Below, piece after piece: positions 9,074-18,700 of a stretch of 64,000 nucleotides of DNA (the stretch's first letter is position 1; every line of letters starts with the position of its first letter). The stretch comes from Candidatus Obscuribacterales bacterium (GTDB taxonomy: Bacteria; Cyanobacteriota; Vampirovibrionia; Obscuribacterales; Obscuribacteraceae). The position numbers and the translations under genes were made by a program. Where the stretch lies: NCBI GenBank assembly GCA_019752635.1, contig JAIELX010000007.1, forward strand, positions 124,001-188,000, written 5' to 3'. The notes beneath the pieces are model-generated. The model was not told the origin of the DNA and did no database searches. It saw only the letters and a list, made by a program, of their open reading frames with translations.

Positions 9074-9709
9074 TTCCTTTAGAGGCAATTCCCGTGGAGG
9101 CAATTTGAATCCAGTCAAATCGGACAACGCTTCCATTATTCGCCAGGTAGTCTCATCAAGATCTTTACTGGCTTCCAGCGGTTTGCCGATTCGTACATAA
9201 GCCTTTCCATTTTTTACATTGGTGCCGACTATTCCGACAGGCACAATGGGCAACTTATTGGCTTTGGCAAAATACGCCGGACCTAAGTGCGGCGGTCCCA
9301 TCTGCCCGGGGGTCTTGCTGCGGGTACCTTCAATAAACATGCCGAGATACCAGCCCTTTTTCAGCATATCCCTCACAGCCTTGAACGTAGACGGTTCAGG
9401 CTTGTCGCGATTGACGGAGATGGCGCCGTAGGCTCGAACTAAGTTACGGAAGAACTTATCGGTAAACAATTCTTCCTTCGCCAGAAATGAAACAGGCTTG
9501 TCGGTGGCGCGTGCAATAATCGGCGGGTCCCAATTGGACAAGTGATTCGCTACAAAAACGCACGGACCTTCTTTCGGAATGTTTTCGCGCCCGGAAAACT
9601 CCAGCCTGTTTTGAAAGAAAAACAACGGGCCAAAAAAGTATCGCGCCGTCATCAAATAGTAAAACGCGCGAAACGGCGTAAATGCGTTCTTATCGTGCAG
9701 TGTCGGCAT
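9056..9709 (-). CDS. 1-acyl-sn-glycerol-3-phosphate acyltransferase family protein (PlsC-like)
   Basis: Transfers an acyl chain to lysophosphatidate or a related lysophospholipid at the inner membrane. Counting from a possible GTG at 9712, the NHx4D motif is H57-D62 (FVANHLSNWDPP), the substrate motif is EGTRS (128-132) and the third block is LPIVPVGIVGTN. The ATG at 9709 is the next codon and is taken as the start; neither has a strong ribosome-binding site. About 217 aa is normal for the family. It follows the TPR-NHL gene by 10 bp on the same strand, so the two are probably co-transcribed. The stop codon lies within a terminator hairpin. Confidence 0.9.
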   Translation of the reverse strand: MPTLHDKNAFTPFRAFYYLMTARYFFGPLFFFQNRLEFSGRENIPKEGPCVFVANHLSNWDPPIIARATDKPVSFLAKEELFTDKFFRNLVRAYGAISVNRDKPEPSTFKAVRDMLKKGWYLGMFIEGTRSKTPGQMGPPHLGPAYFAKANKLPIVPVGIVGTNVKNGKAYVRIGKPLEASKDLDETTWRIMEALSDLTGFKLPPRELPLKETESQS

Positions 9710-9719
9710 CACTTATTCG

Positions 9720-10955
9720 TCAGGGAGTTGTTGGCTTAGCCCCGACAGCGCGGGGTAAGCTGATTCGAACGATAGAATTGTCTTCCTGTTGGCTGACGTA
9801 GAGGTTGCCATCACGATCCAACGTCAGATAGTAGGGCTTCTTAAAGCCGCTGGCGATAATGGAAGATATGCCGGCGGGCGTAACTTTGGCGACAGTGCCA
9901 CCATTGTAGTTTGCAACATAGACATTCCCGCCTTCATCGGCCACAAGGCCAATCGGGCCACGGATCGTGGAACCGGTGCAAAAGGTACTGCGGGAGCCAT
10001 CGGGACCAATTCGATCAATGCTATTGCTCATGTAGTTTGCCACATAGAGATTGCCGTTACGATCAAAGGTAAGACCGGACGGCGCGGAAAAGCCCGTGGC
10101 AATTACACGCAAACTTGTGTTGGCCACTACCGGAACAGGACCGGTGCCAGCGGAAGGTGCCGGGGACGATTGCACGGGAACCTGCGCCGGTGGCTGAACT
10201 TGTTGCGTCTGAGTCGCACCATATGCGGTGGACGGGTTCTGCGTCGGTACGTAAGACGTCTGGGCAGGCGGATTGTAATTGGTCTGCGTTTGCGGCTGGG
10301 CAGTCTGTTGCGCGGGCGCGTAAGACTGGTTCAGCGGAGTCGTCGCGGGTTGTTGCACTGCGCCGTACACACTGGAGGCCGAGTAAGGATTCGCGGTAGG
10401 CGTCACAGCCTCGCGCAGACCATCGGCAGTGCCCCCTGGAGTAGCAACGCCTTCCGGCGTGCTGTTCACCTGAGCCAGTCGGCGCTGCGCCTCGGGGAAA
10501 TGAGGATTATTCGGAGCTATTGCCGAAAAGTGCGTCCGCGCATCAGCGGAGCGTCCGGCTTCCTGCAGGATCATTCCCAACTGAAAGTGCGCATCGGGAT
10601 CGGTCGGCTTTATTCGCAGCACTTCTTCAAAGCGCGGGATAGCCTCTTTGTTTCTCTTTTGAAGCTGGTAGATTACGCCGAGGTTGTATTGAGCATCAGC
10701 AAGGTTCGGATCGATGTCGCAGGCCCGCTTGAAAAATATAATGGCCGACTCCGGACTGTTTTGCTTGTACGCAGTCAGTCCTAGGTTGTAGAGACTTACC
10801 GCTCGCGGATTAGGCGTGTAGGCTCCGCCTGCGGCACCATCACCGGGTAGTCGATAGTTAGGAGCAGTTTGACCGTAAGCGACAGCGCCGCCACTTAGCA
10901 ACAGAATCAATGCCAGCACTTGCGCTCGATAAAGACTAGTGTTCAAGCCCTTCAC
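9720..10955 (-). CDS. Secreted TPR-NHL repeat protein
   Basis: The 411-aa protein begins with a signal peptide (about 1-29, hydrophobic VLALILLLSGGAVAYG). Three TPR units follow at about 50-165 (for example ALSLYNLGLTAY-type helices, NLADAQYNLGVIYQLQKRN, DAHFQLGMILQEAGR). A Gln/Pro/Thr-rich linker (about 175-280) carries many PAQT/YAPAQQ-like stretches. The C-terminal beta-propeller part (285-400) has NHL/SMP-30-like blades (GFSAPSGLTFDRNGNLYVAN, GLVADEGGNVYVANYNGG, LTLDRDGNLYVSQ). The start is GTG 10955, behind AGAAGGAGA. TPRs suggest protein partners and propellers a sugar or protein ligand in the envelope. It is probably in an operon with the downstream acyltransferase. No specific function is known to me. 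Confidence 0.85.
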   Translation of the reverse strand: MKGLNTSLYRAQVLALILLLSGGAVAYGQTAPNYRLPGDGAAGGAYTPNPRAVSLYNLGLTAYKQNSPESAIIFFKRACDIDPNLADAQYNLGVIYQLQKRNKEAIPRFEEVLRIKPTDPDAHFQLGMILQEAGRSADARTHFSAIAPNNPHFPEAQRRLAQVNSTPEGVATPGGTADGLREAVTPTANPYSASSVYGAVQQPATTPLNQSYAPAQQTAQPQTQTNYNPPAQTSYVPTQNPSTAYGATQTQQVQPPAQVPVQSSPAPSAGTGPVPVVANTSLRVIATGFSAPSGLTFDRNGNLYVANYMSNSIDRIGPDGSRSTFCTGSTIRGPIGLVADEGGNVYVANYNGGTVAKVTPAGISSIIASGFKKPYYLTLDRDGNLYVSQQEDNSIVRISLPRAVGAKPTTP

Positions 10956-11148
10956 CCCGATCTCCTTCTACCTTTAAAAGTAGGATAGCGTAACAACCTC
11001 AGTCTGACCTGAAGTAGACACAATTTGTTTCTCCATCGACAGATAAAATGCGGCGTCAGCGCGCAAAAGCGGGTATAAGTAGTGTTAGAAATCTTTTAAC
11101 GGTCTTCGCATCCGCGCCTGTAGGGCAGTAAGGAGAATTCCTCAACTA

Positions 11149-11571
11149 ATGCGCACAATCGGTCATATACTTACTTCCGCCGGTATCGGACTCTTCACCT
11201 ACCATCGCTACAAGTCCCCCGGGGCGGGAATTGCAAGCTTTCTGGTCGGCTGGCTGATAGACGTCGACCATATAGTTGATTACGTGAAAGCGCACGGCTG
11301 GAAACCCGATTGGCAGCGAGTCAACGAAGCCAAGCACGAAGAGTATAGCGGCAAGCTATATCTTCCTTTCCACTCCTACGAGCTAATCGCTTTGTTTTTC
11401 ATGCTATGTCGCAGACCGGAACGACATCCATACAGGGTCGGCATAACACTGTCAGTTGTCACCCATTTGCTGCTGGACCAGAAATGTAACCCCTGTCGCA
11501 AGCCACTCACCTACTTTCTAGCGCATAGAATCCACAAACGATTCAACGCCAAGGATATTCTTCACCCCTAA
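11149..11571 (+). CDS. Small membrane protein resembling YdjM/DUF457 metal-dependent hydrolases
   Basis: The 140-aa protein has an N-terminal hydrophobic stretch (GHILTSAGIGLFTYHRY), then GWLIDVDHIVDYV, a conserved-looking FHSYELIALFFML helix and SVVTHLLLDQ. The spacing of D-x-D-H, H-S and H-x3-D is the pattern of the membrane-bound YdjM/DUF457 family, whose members are mostly uncharacterised putative metal hydrolases. The match is by motif only, and the protein is shorter than many members. AAGGAG precedes the ATG by about 12 nt. It is divergent from the TPR-NHL gene (190-bp gap). Confidence 0.6.
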   Translation: MRTIGHILTSAGIGLFTYHRYKSPGAGIASFLVGWLIDVDHIVDYVKAHGWKPDWQRVNEAKHEEYSGKLYLPFHSYELIALFFMLCRRPERHPYRVGITLSVVTHLLLDQKCNPCRKPLTYFLAHRIHKRFNAKDILHP

Positions 11572-11752
11572 CCAGCGCGGCTCAAGATTGGCGAACTCAC
11601 AGAGCACCAGGTCGCTGAGCGCGGACGGTTGAGCTATTGTCAATGCTGCGCAAGCACCGCTCCGCCGGAACAACGCGGCAAGCCGTCAACATTGATGGAC
11701 CCGCTCTGGTGTGACAGAATAGGGGGGGGAAGACAAGAACAGAGGAGCGGCC

Positions 11753-12835
11753 GTGTTTACTTGCTCTAGTCCAAAGAATCTCGCATCAGCTAGTCTCACA
11801 GTTGCGATTGCGTGCAGTTTGCTCTCGTCCGCGCCGGCGTATTCGCAAGAGATTATCGATTTCGGTCCCATTGCCCAGCTGATGGAAATGGAACGACCAA
11901 TGTCGCCGGGAGTCGAACCAGTGCCGTCGGCCGGTCCGAACGTATTACAGGCAGGAGTCAATAAACACAACGAAGCTCGCACGCAGCATCCGCACAAAGC
12001 CTTAGACGCAACACCGGTAATGTGCTGGATTGACGATGCGACAAAGCCAAAGGCAATAATTGTTTGCGTTCACGGTCTTGGACTGCACAAAGGTACCTAC
12101 TCCCAATTCGGAGAGCGAATGGCCAAGTCCGGATATGCAATCTACGCAATGGATGTGCGTGGCTTCGGCTCATTCATGGAGTTACCCGGCGAAAGACAAT
12201 GCGATTTTCCAAAATGTCTCGATGACGTGCGTGCTGCACTAGATATGGTGCATCAAGCCCATCCGGGGCTACCAGTGTTTCTGCTTGGCGAATCGATGGG
12301 CGGCGCGATTGCACTGCGAGTGACGGCCATGCACCCGGAACTTGTTGATGGTTTGATCTCCTCCGTGCCAGCCGCTGAGCGATACGGACAGGGTAAGAGC
12401 ACAATGAAAGTCGGATTCAAATTGCTGACGTCACCGAACAAAGAGATGAACGTTTCCGACATGGTTGTAAATCAGTCAACGCAGAAAGCCGAACTCCGCG
12501 AAGAATGGAGTAAAGACCCGTTGGCTCGATTTATGTTGACACCGAAAGAACTGGTGCAGTTTCAACAGTTCATGGTAGCAAACGAACATAGCGCCAAAAA
12601 CATTACCAAAACTCCGGTGCTAATGGTTCAGGGAACCAGCGATCGACTGGTAAAGCATACGGCCAACGAACACATCATCAAGCAGATTCCTTCACCGGAC
12701 GCCCAACTGGTGTTTGTAGACAGTGCGGAGCACTTAATTTTCGAAGAAGGTCAGTTCAATGACGGCGTGATAACGCTTGTGAGCGAATGGCTAAAATCGC
12801 ACATGGCACCAAGCCCAGTGGCAACCTCGCAATAA
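11753..12835 (+). CDS. Secreted alpha/beta hydrolase (monoacylglycerol-lipase-like)
   Basis: 360 aa with a GTG start behind GAGGAG. A signal peptide spans about 1-31 (SLTVAIACSLLSSAPAYSQ), so the enzyme acts outside the cytoplasm. The core is serine-hydrolase (Hydrolase_4): the oxyanion segment VCVHGLGLHKGTYSQF, nucleophile S181 in LGESMGGAIALR, a likely acid in GTSDRLVKHTAN and a His in SAEHLIFEE. This subfamily includes monoacylglycerol lipases and lysophospholipases; the substrate is inferred only at the level of a lipid or other ester. Its stop lies 3 bp from the end of the convergent LRR/zincin gene, so there is no room for a separate terminator. Confidence 0.9.
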   Translation: MFTCSSPKNLASASLTVAIACSLLSSAPAYSQEIIDFGPIAQLMEMERPMSPGVEPVPSAGPNVLQAGVNKHNEARTQHPHKALDATPVMCWIDDATKPKAIIVCVHGLGLHKGTYSQFGERMAKSGYAIYAMDVRGFGSFMELPGERQCDFPKCLDDVRAALDMVHQAHPGLPVFLLGESMGGAIALRVTAMHPELVDGLISSVPAAERYGQGKSTMKVGFKLLTSPNKEMNVSDMVVNQSTQKAELREEWSKDPLARFMLTPKELVQFQQFMVANEHSAKNITKTPVLMVQGTSDRLVKHTANEHIIKQIPSPDAQLVFVDSAEHLIFEEGQFNDGVITLVSEWLKSHMAPSPVATSQ

Positions 12836-12838
12836 GAC

Positions 12839-15184
12839 TTAGTCGACTATTTCCACCCCCGGCAAGCCTTCTCGCAACTGCCCGACGCCGGTCGGAGAGA
12901 TGCCGCTTCCCGAAACATCCAGCTTCTGAAGGTGCTTCAACCCGAGAAGGGCGGGAATGGCACCATCTGTCACGGAAGTTCTGCTTAAATCCAAAACCCG
13001 CAGCGTACTCGGCAGCGAGGGAACCCCGTAGTCGTGATATTGCAGTCCCCGAAGCCCCAGGCTAATCAGGCTTGAAGGTTGGAGCTGAACTACACCGTCA
13101 GTGGTGGCATTCGTATTGCCAAGATCCACTGTGTCCAAGTCCTTCAGATGATTCAAGCGCCCCACTTGCGTATTGCCCATTGCGGTTTCATAGCTTAGAT
13201 TGAGAGACTTAACACCCGGCACCTGGAGCAAGTGCTGCGGCTCTCCTACGAACAGCAATAACTTAAGCGCGTTTTGCCCGGACTTGGAATTGGGATTAAC
13301 TGACGCCAACTCCACAAGCTTCTGTTGTGCGATGGGCAGGGCCTCGTTGCGCAACAACAATGCTCTTTCCATGTAGAAATCGTGTATAAGCGAACGCTCA
13401 CCGGGCGGAATCTGAGAAAGTCGTTGATATAGTGCTTCACCGATCATCGCCGCTTTGATCGGAGCCTGCTCAATCAACTGTAGGACCGGTCCTTTCTCAG
13501 CGTGCAGCGCATATTCGCCGGTAAGAATCGCATAGTGTTCTCTGGGGGTTCCAGCGTAATCGCGCGGCTGCCAAGGCTCTACCCTTCGCCCCATATGAAA
13601 CAGCGCAGTCTCTATCGGCTGAGCCCGCTCGAAGTGGTGGGCGAACTCATGCAAAACATCCATCATTGTGGTCTTGTCCATCTTGCGTCTGTACAAGCCG
13701 GTCTCGCCCTGGCCCAGAACACTGTCCGCATTAGATCGGAAATTAGGATCCGACGTTTGACGCTGGAACCATGGATCAAACGGGTTCGCATCGCCGGACA
13801 GGACTACGCGCTTAAAGACGTTGGGTTCAGGTGTGCGTTGGATTAAGGCAAAGGTCTCAGCAGGAGTCAGCTGCCCGACCATTTCCTGCATCGCTGGCGT
13901 CGCCAACTCGGATTTAGCAGCAGCGGCTCCGGGTCCCCCGGCATTGGCCTCAGCGGTCAATTCTGCAAATCGCTCTAATTTTGCAGCATGAGCTTCAGGC
14001 ACCACAAGCTCAGTTCTTAGACCTTCTTTGCGATACACCCTCACCTGCTCCGCAACATGATCCAGGAACGTTTCGCTATATTCCCTTGTGCTTAGTGGTG
14101 CTTCGGACGGGCGATTCTCCGGCGCTTTTAAGCGCGGCAACTCCTGCACGGTTCGCTCGAAAGTAACAGGCGCTGCATCTACCGTTGTTGGAATTTCGCT
14201 CACTTTGAGATCACCGCTTTGGACTCGCGCTTGGAGGTCAGCCAACATTTTTGCACAACTCTCGCGTGCAGTCACAGGTTCCAAGAGCACGGCACGCTCG
14301 GTCGTCTTAACCACCACCGCCGGGACTTCGACTGCCGGCTCAACGCGCTGCTCCAATTGCTCAACAAGAGTATTGCTTCTCTTCGGGCTTCCAGCCAGAA
14401 GGTCAATTCCTTTTTGCCCACCGGCAAGGAATCCGCCAACCATGGAGAAGCTGTAGGCCGACTGCAGCCGCTGGTCCATCGACGCGAAGCCTTTGCCGGA
14501 CAGAATAGAATGCGCGTCAGCCGCGACCACTCCGGCAGGGGCACCGGCAAGCATGGTTGACGCAATGTCGTTTTGCAAGACCTTTCCAGCGATTGTGCCC
14601 TTCAGGTGCTTGCCTGTAGCAAGGTCTTTGATGCCCATAGTTCCGTAGCCCAAAGCCGCGAACGTCAAAGCCCCCGTGGTTGCGTGGGTTAACTTGGCTT
14701 TGACAAAGTCGCCTTCCTCAGGCTTAACGGGCGTCAACAGTCCGCCGTAAACAGCTCCCGCACCGATGGTCAATCGGATTTCGTGCCCGGCGATGGCGCG
14801 CAACTCCTCGCGAGTGAGCTTGTTCATACCCGAATTCATTGCGGCTTCAGCCATCGGTCCCCTGAATACGCATCCCAAACCTTGTTTGACCGCAAGAAAG
14901 GGCAAAATCATCCCCGCCGCGCTACCGACCTGTTGAACGTGCCAGTCGACACTCCAGGGTTTAGCTTCCGGAGCTTTCAACAACTGTGAGCCCTTCTCCC
15001 ACCGGGTTCCGAAGGATCGATCAAAGGCTTGAGCCACCGCCGTCACCGGTGCTTGCAATCCTGCATAAGCAGCGGAATGCAAAAGGTTCTCCGCTTGATG
15101 CCGCACGACGGACTTCTGAGCAGTATCCAGCAACTCGGCTGAACTAAGAGAAATTTGCGACTGACTTTCGAATTTGTTGGACAT
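12839..15184 (-). CDS. LRR protein with predicted HExxH zincin site and Gly-rich hydrophobic region
   Basis: The ATG at 15184 (781 aa) is preferred; a TTG at 15208 would add 8 residues and neither has a clear ribosome-binding site. Residues about 85-270 are rich in Gly/Ala with several hydrophobic stretches (GAGAVYGGLL, FSMVGGFLAGGQKGIDLL), a glycine-zipper-like, possibly membrane-inserting part. A zinc-protease motif HEFAHH sits near residues 512-517, with E557 in LTGEYALHAE as a possible third ligand. The C-terminal 125 residues are leucine-rich repeats (LRVLDLSRTSVTDGAIPAL; LQKLDVSGSGISPTGV) of the ribonuclease-inhibitor/GALA-like type, closely similar to the LRR gene at 35663. It is downstream of the 1,956-aa gene on the same strand. 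No named family was recognised, and the peptidase activity is a prediction. Confidence 0.75.
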   Translation of the reverse strand: MSNKFESQSQISLSSAELLDTAQKSVVRHQAENLLHSAAYAGLQAPVTAVAQAFDRSFGTRWEKGSQLLKAPEAKPWSVDWHVQQVGSAAGMILPFLAVKQGLGCVFRGPMAEAAMNSGMNKLTREELRAIAGHEIRLTIGAGAVYGGLLTPVKPEEGDFVKAKLTHATTGALTFAALGYGTMGIKDLATGKHLKGTIAGKVLQNDIASTMLAGAPAGVVAADAHSILSGKGFASMDQRLQSAYSFSMVGGFLAGGQKGIDLLAGSPKRSNTLVEQLEQRVEPAVEVPAVVVKTTERAVLLEPVTARESCAKMLADLQARVQSGDLKVSEIPTTVDAAPVTFERTVQELPRLKAPENRPSEAPLSTREYSETFLDHVAEQVRVYRKEGLRTELVVPEAHAAKLERFAELTAEANAGGPGAAAAKSELATPAMQEMVGQLTPAETFALIQRTPEPNVFKRVVLSGDANPFDPWFQRQTSDPNFRSNADSVLGQGETGLYRRKMDKTTMMDVLHEFAHHFERAQPIETALFHMGRRVEPWQPRDYAGTPREHYAILTGEYALHAEKGPVLQLIEQAPIKAAMIGEALYQRLSQIPPGERSLIHDFYMERALLLRNEALPIAQQKLVELASVNPNSKSGQNALKLLLFVGEPQHLLQVPGVKSLNLSYETAMGNTQVGRLNHLKDLDTVDLGNTNATTDGVVQLQPSSLISLGLRGLQYHDYGVPSLPSTLRVLDLSRTSVTDGAIPALLGLKHLQKLDVSGSGISPTGVGQLREGLPGVEIVD

Positions 15185-15316
15185 GAGCGACCGAAGTGAA
15201 GTGAGCAACTGTGGCTAACCGAACGGCTAGCGACGATTTCATCCAGCAAAATCGCGCTGGTTTTCCGAGTCTAGTCTACGCCAGGGGGGCAGCGGCATAA
15301 ATGGTGGAATTACGAC

Positions 15317-15733
15317 CTATTTGACTGTCGGCGCAGCCGGTTTACTGCTACTGGACCCTGACTTTGCTTCGCTGAGAATCAACTCGGCCAGCATAAATAC
15401 GGCGATGAAGGTACCAGCGGTACCCAGAACCTTTTCACCGGTACGCATCCATTCACGTCCTCTCGCTTTGGCCAGATGAGCCTCGACGGCCTCGGCAATG
15501 ACGCTGCGCCGTACAAGTTCCTGTTGTCCCTCTCCGAGCTTCTTGTACTGCTCGTATTCCTTTTCCAGTTTTTCCTTGTCCTTGCCTTTCGCCTCTTTGA
15601 TTTTCTTCTCGAACATCTCACGGAACTTGGCGTCGTTGTCGTACTCCTTAAGCTTTTCCATCAGCTTGGGCTCAGCCAGCCGATCCGCCAAAATCTTAAG
15701 TCCATTTGGACCTTCCAATGATTTGACATCAAG
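15317..15733 (-). repeat. Shared C-terminal membrane-tail module, copy 1
   Basis: The last about 138 residues of the 1,956-aa protein match the last about 141 of the protein at 31115-33727. Both contain LEGPNGLKILADR- or VEGPNGLKILADK-type sequence, a charged helical stretch, a single transmembrane helix and a Ser/Pro-rich tail ending in PTVK. Confidence 0.85.
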
Positions 15734-18700
15734 CGGTTTATCCTTAGCCAGTGGATCGCTGGATCGGCGCTCTTTCTCTTGCACGGGAATCTCGTTGAGA
15801 GCTTCGTCGACACCAGGACGAGACTGCTCGGCGGGCTTCTTATCGCCGCCCTCTTTGCCACCGGACTCAGTACCAGTTTTCTCGCCACCGGAGGGAGTGC
15901 CTTCATAGGCGGCTTTCATGACGTTCCTTGTTTCCAAAGAATGAACTTTGTTACCGAGAACAGTTGCTTCTTGTTCGAACAACGGACGCGCATACTTCCT
16001 GTAGATTGCCTGACGCTCAGCGTTCAGAGCATCAATTCGCCCGTCCTTTCCATCGACTCCATCAATGTGATCGGCAACAGCTTTCCGCGCAGCAGTTTCA
16101 TCCCATGTGGTGGCACGACCACTTGAATCTTTGGCTGTTTTTCGGTATTCCTCAACCATTTCATAGAGCGGGCCGGAGGGCTTATCTCCGAAGAACTGCT
16201 TCCTCAAGAGTTCGCCTTCTCGTCCTTCGGCAGCTAACCTCGATATCAGGTCTTCGGCTACGCGATTGGTTGAGCGATCGCTCAGCCGCCTCTGTTCATT
16301 TTCCAAGACCCGCACAGCATCGGCTGTTTCCTGGAAACGCAATCCCAGGGGGCTATTTTCCTTGAACGACTTAGCCAATACATCAGCTTTCGACCGTTCC
16401 GTAGCACCCAGCGGCTTGCCACCACGCTCAGTGGCTACATCCGCAACAAATACTTCCCACCGGGTTTTCGTTTCCGTAGTGGATGGCTCCGGCAGACGAG
16501 CACCGGTTTCGAAGTTATATCTTTCGCGAATTTGCTTCAGTTGTTCAGCACGCGTATTGGCATCAGCGCTCAGCTCTTTGATCTTAAGATCGTCGAGTAT
16601 CTTCCGGAAGATCAAATTATCCTGTTGCAGGTGAACCAACTCGTGATAAAGTACTCCCGCAAGTTCCGCCCCCGTTCGCGGATTGAGCATATCGGCGGTG
16701 GTGACGCGAAACTCGCCGTTGCCCCTGACATAATGCCCCCCGGCGCCGTTGAGATGCTCAACGACTTTGATTTGCACCGGCGGCAATCCATGAGTTTTGG
16801 CAAACTCATTCACTTTCACTTGCAGCGCCTCCGCACGAGTTCTGCAATCTTTCGACAGTTCGGTAGTCGCTTTCGAGTGCTCCTCGTTGAGCATCTTCCA
16901 TTGGCCCCTCAGTTCTTTGAGAGCCTTAGACCCGCCATCCGATTGCAGTAGTTTTGTTGCCTCGGCGGGACTGGCGGATTCCTTCAACGCTTGTTCGTAG
17001 GCCGCTCTGTGTGCCTCTTGCAATTTGCTGTTCAGGTCTGTGACTCTTCTGGCACGCCCCTGCAAATCTTCCGCCCACTTTGCGGTCTCCGCATCTATCA
17101 GCGCCGAAAACTTTGCCACGGACCCCGGTTTACTTAGTGGATTTTCTCCGAACTTAGCAAGGCGACGCTCAAAGAGATCGCGCTCGGCTGGAGCAAGCGC
17201 CTGAGGCACTTGCCATACACGCTCACCGACGGCACCGGTGCGTCGAGCCGATTCAAAGAAATCGTGAATGTTCTTCGGCATGGCATCCGGTTGGGCAGCC
17301 GTGTTCTCAACTTGAGCCCGATAGCGCTCGACCATGTCCTCATAGCGTGCTGCAGTGGCGGCATCCAGCCCCTCCTTTTTCATACTGGCAAGAGCATCGT
17401 CCATGCACGCCAGGAAGTCGGCGCTAAGTTCCTTTGGAAGGGCGCCAAATTCCATATCTTTCCAAACGCCTTGGGTCCTCTCGATTAGCGGACGAGCATC
17501 CACTTGCGCCATCACATCAGCAATGGTTTGCCCTTTCATCTTCGCGCCGAGCTTCGACAACTCGCCGATAGTGGCGTCGGAGATGGCGCCGTATCTGGCA
17601 TATATTTGTCCCACGCCTTCCGGTGTCAATTTTGGTGCTGTCTTGCCTGCGGGTTTATAATTTTCCTTCATGCGCTCGAACAGCTCGGCCGCAGCCTTCA
17701 AATCCGCTTCGGAGCGCCCCGATCCCATCTCCTTGTAGAGTTTTGCGGCTTCGTGTTCGGTAAGTTTGCCGGCCTTCTCCATTTCCTGAATTGACTTCAC
17801 ATCATCCACTGTGAGCTTTGTTTCATTGCTCGTCTGCGCCTGTTGCAGGCGAACGGTCTTCTTAGTGAACGCTTGCTTCTCAGCTTCCGTCATCGAACCT
17901 AGCGTTGGATGAACATCGACTGCCTCATACACGGGTCGGCCATCTCGCGCGGCGCGAGACTGGTCATTGCCATAGTGAACAGAACCTGCCAACAGCCGAA
18001 GTTCGGCATACTTCGCCCAAAACACATCTTTTGTGATGTTGCTTGCCTGCAGATCGCGAATGTCTTTCTGCAATTGCACGAAATCAACAGGAAATTTCAT
18101 CTGTCCGAATTTTTTCGCCGAGGTCCTGTAATCAGCAGGATCGTATCCCAGTTCCACCAGCTGCTTAAGGGCCTTGTCGCCAAAATCACCAACTTTGCCC
18201 ATAGGAAGATATTTACTTTTCCTGCCGTCCGTCTGCACGAAGACAATCTCTCCGTTCGGATAAAGACGAACTTCCACCGCTGGCGTCCTGATGCTTCCCC
18301 CCTCGATTGCGACGTAATCAACATCTCTATAGCGGTGAGGACACCCCTCGGTCGAATCGATTCCAGTTTTTATAATTGTCGGATTGGGATTTTTCGATCC
18401 GCCGAAGCCCAGATCCGTGGTGCCAAACTTGTCTGCTTCCACAGCGGCTCGCAAGCCTTCCTGCAATTTGTCCGCACAGGCGTCGAGGTCCGTGGCGAAA
18501 CGAGATGCATCTCGTGCTCCGTTGAGCAAGGCGTTCTCATTAGCGCTACGAGCGGTTTCCGCGCTCAACTTAGCAGCATGATCCGCTAGTTCCTGAGCGG
18601 TGGAGCGTACGGTTTTGCCTTCCTCCCGCGTCAATACCTGCGCTTCCATCGTTCCATCAACAGGCCGAGCAGAAGGTAGCTCACCGAGCTTTTTCGTTAG

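Noticed and set aside
9789..10784. Long plus-strand frame (331 codons) opposite the TPR-NHL gene
   Set aside because: Composition is dominated by Gly/Arg/Ile shadows of the repeat propeller; no start signal. The opposite strand has a signal peptide, TPRs and propeller blades.
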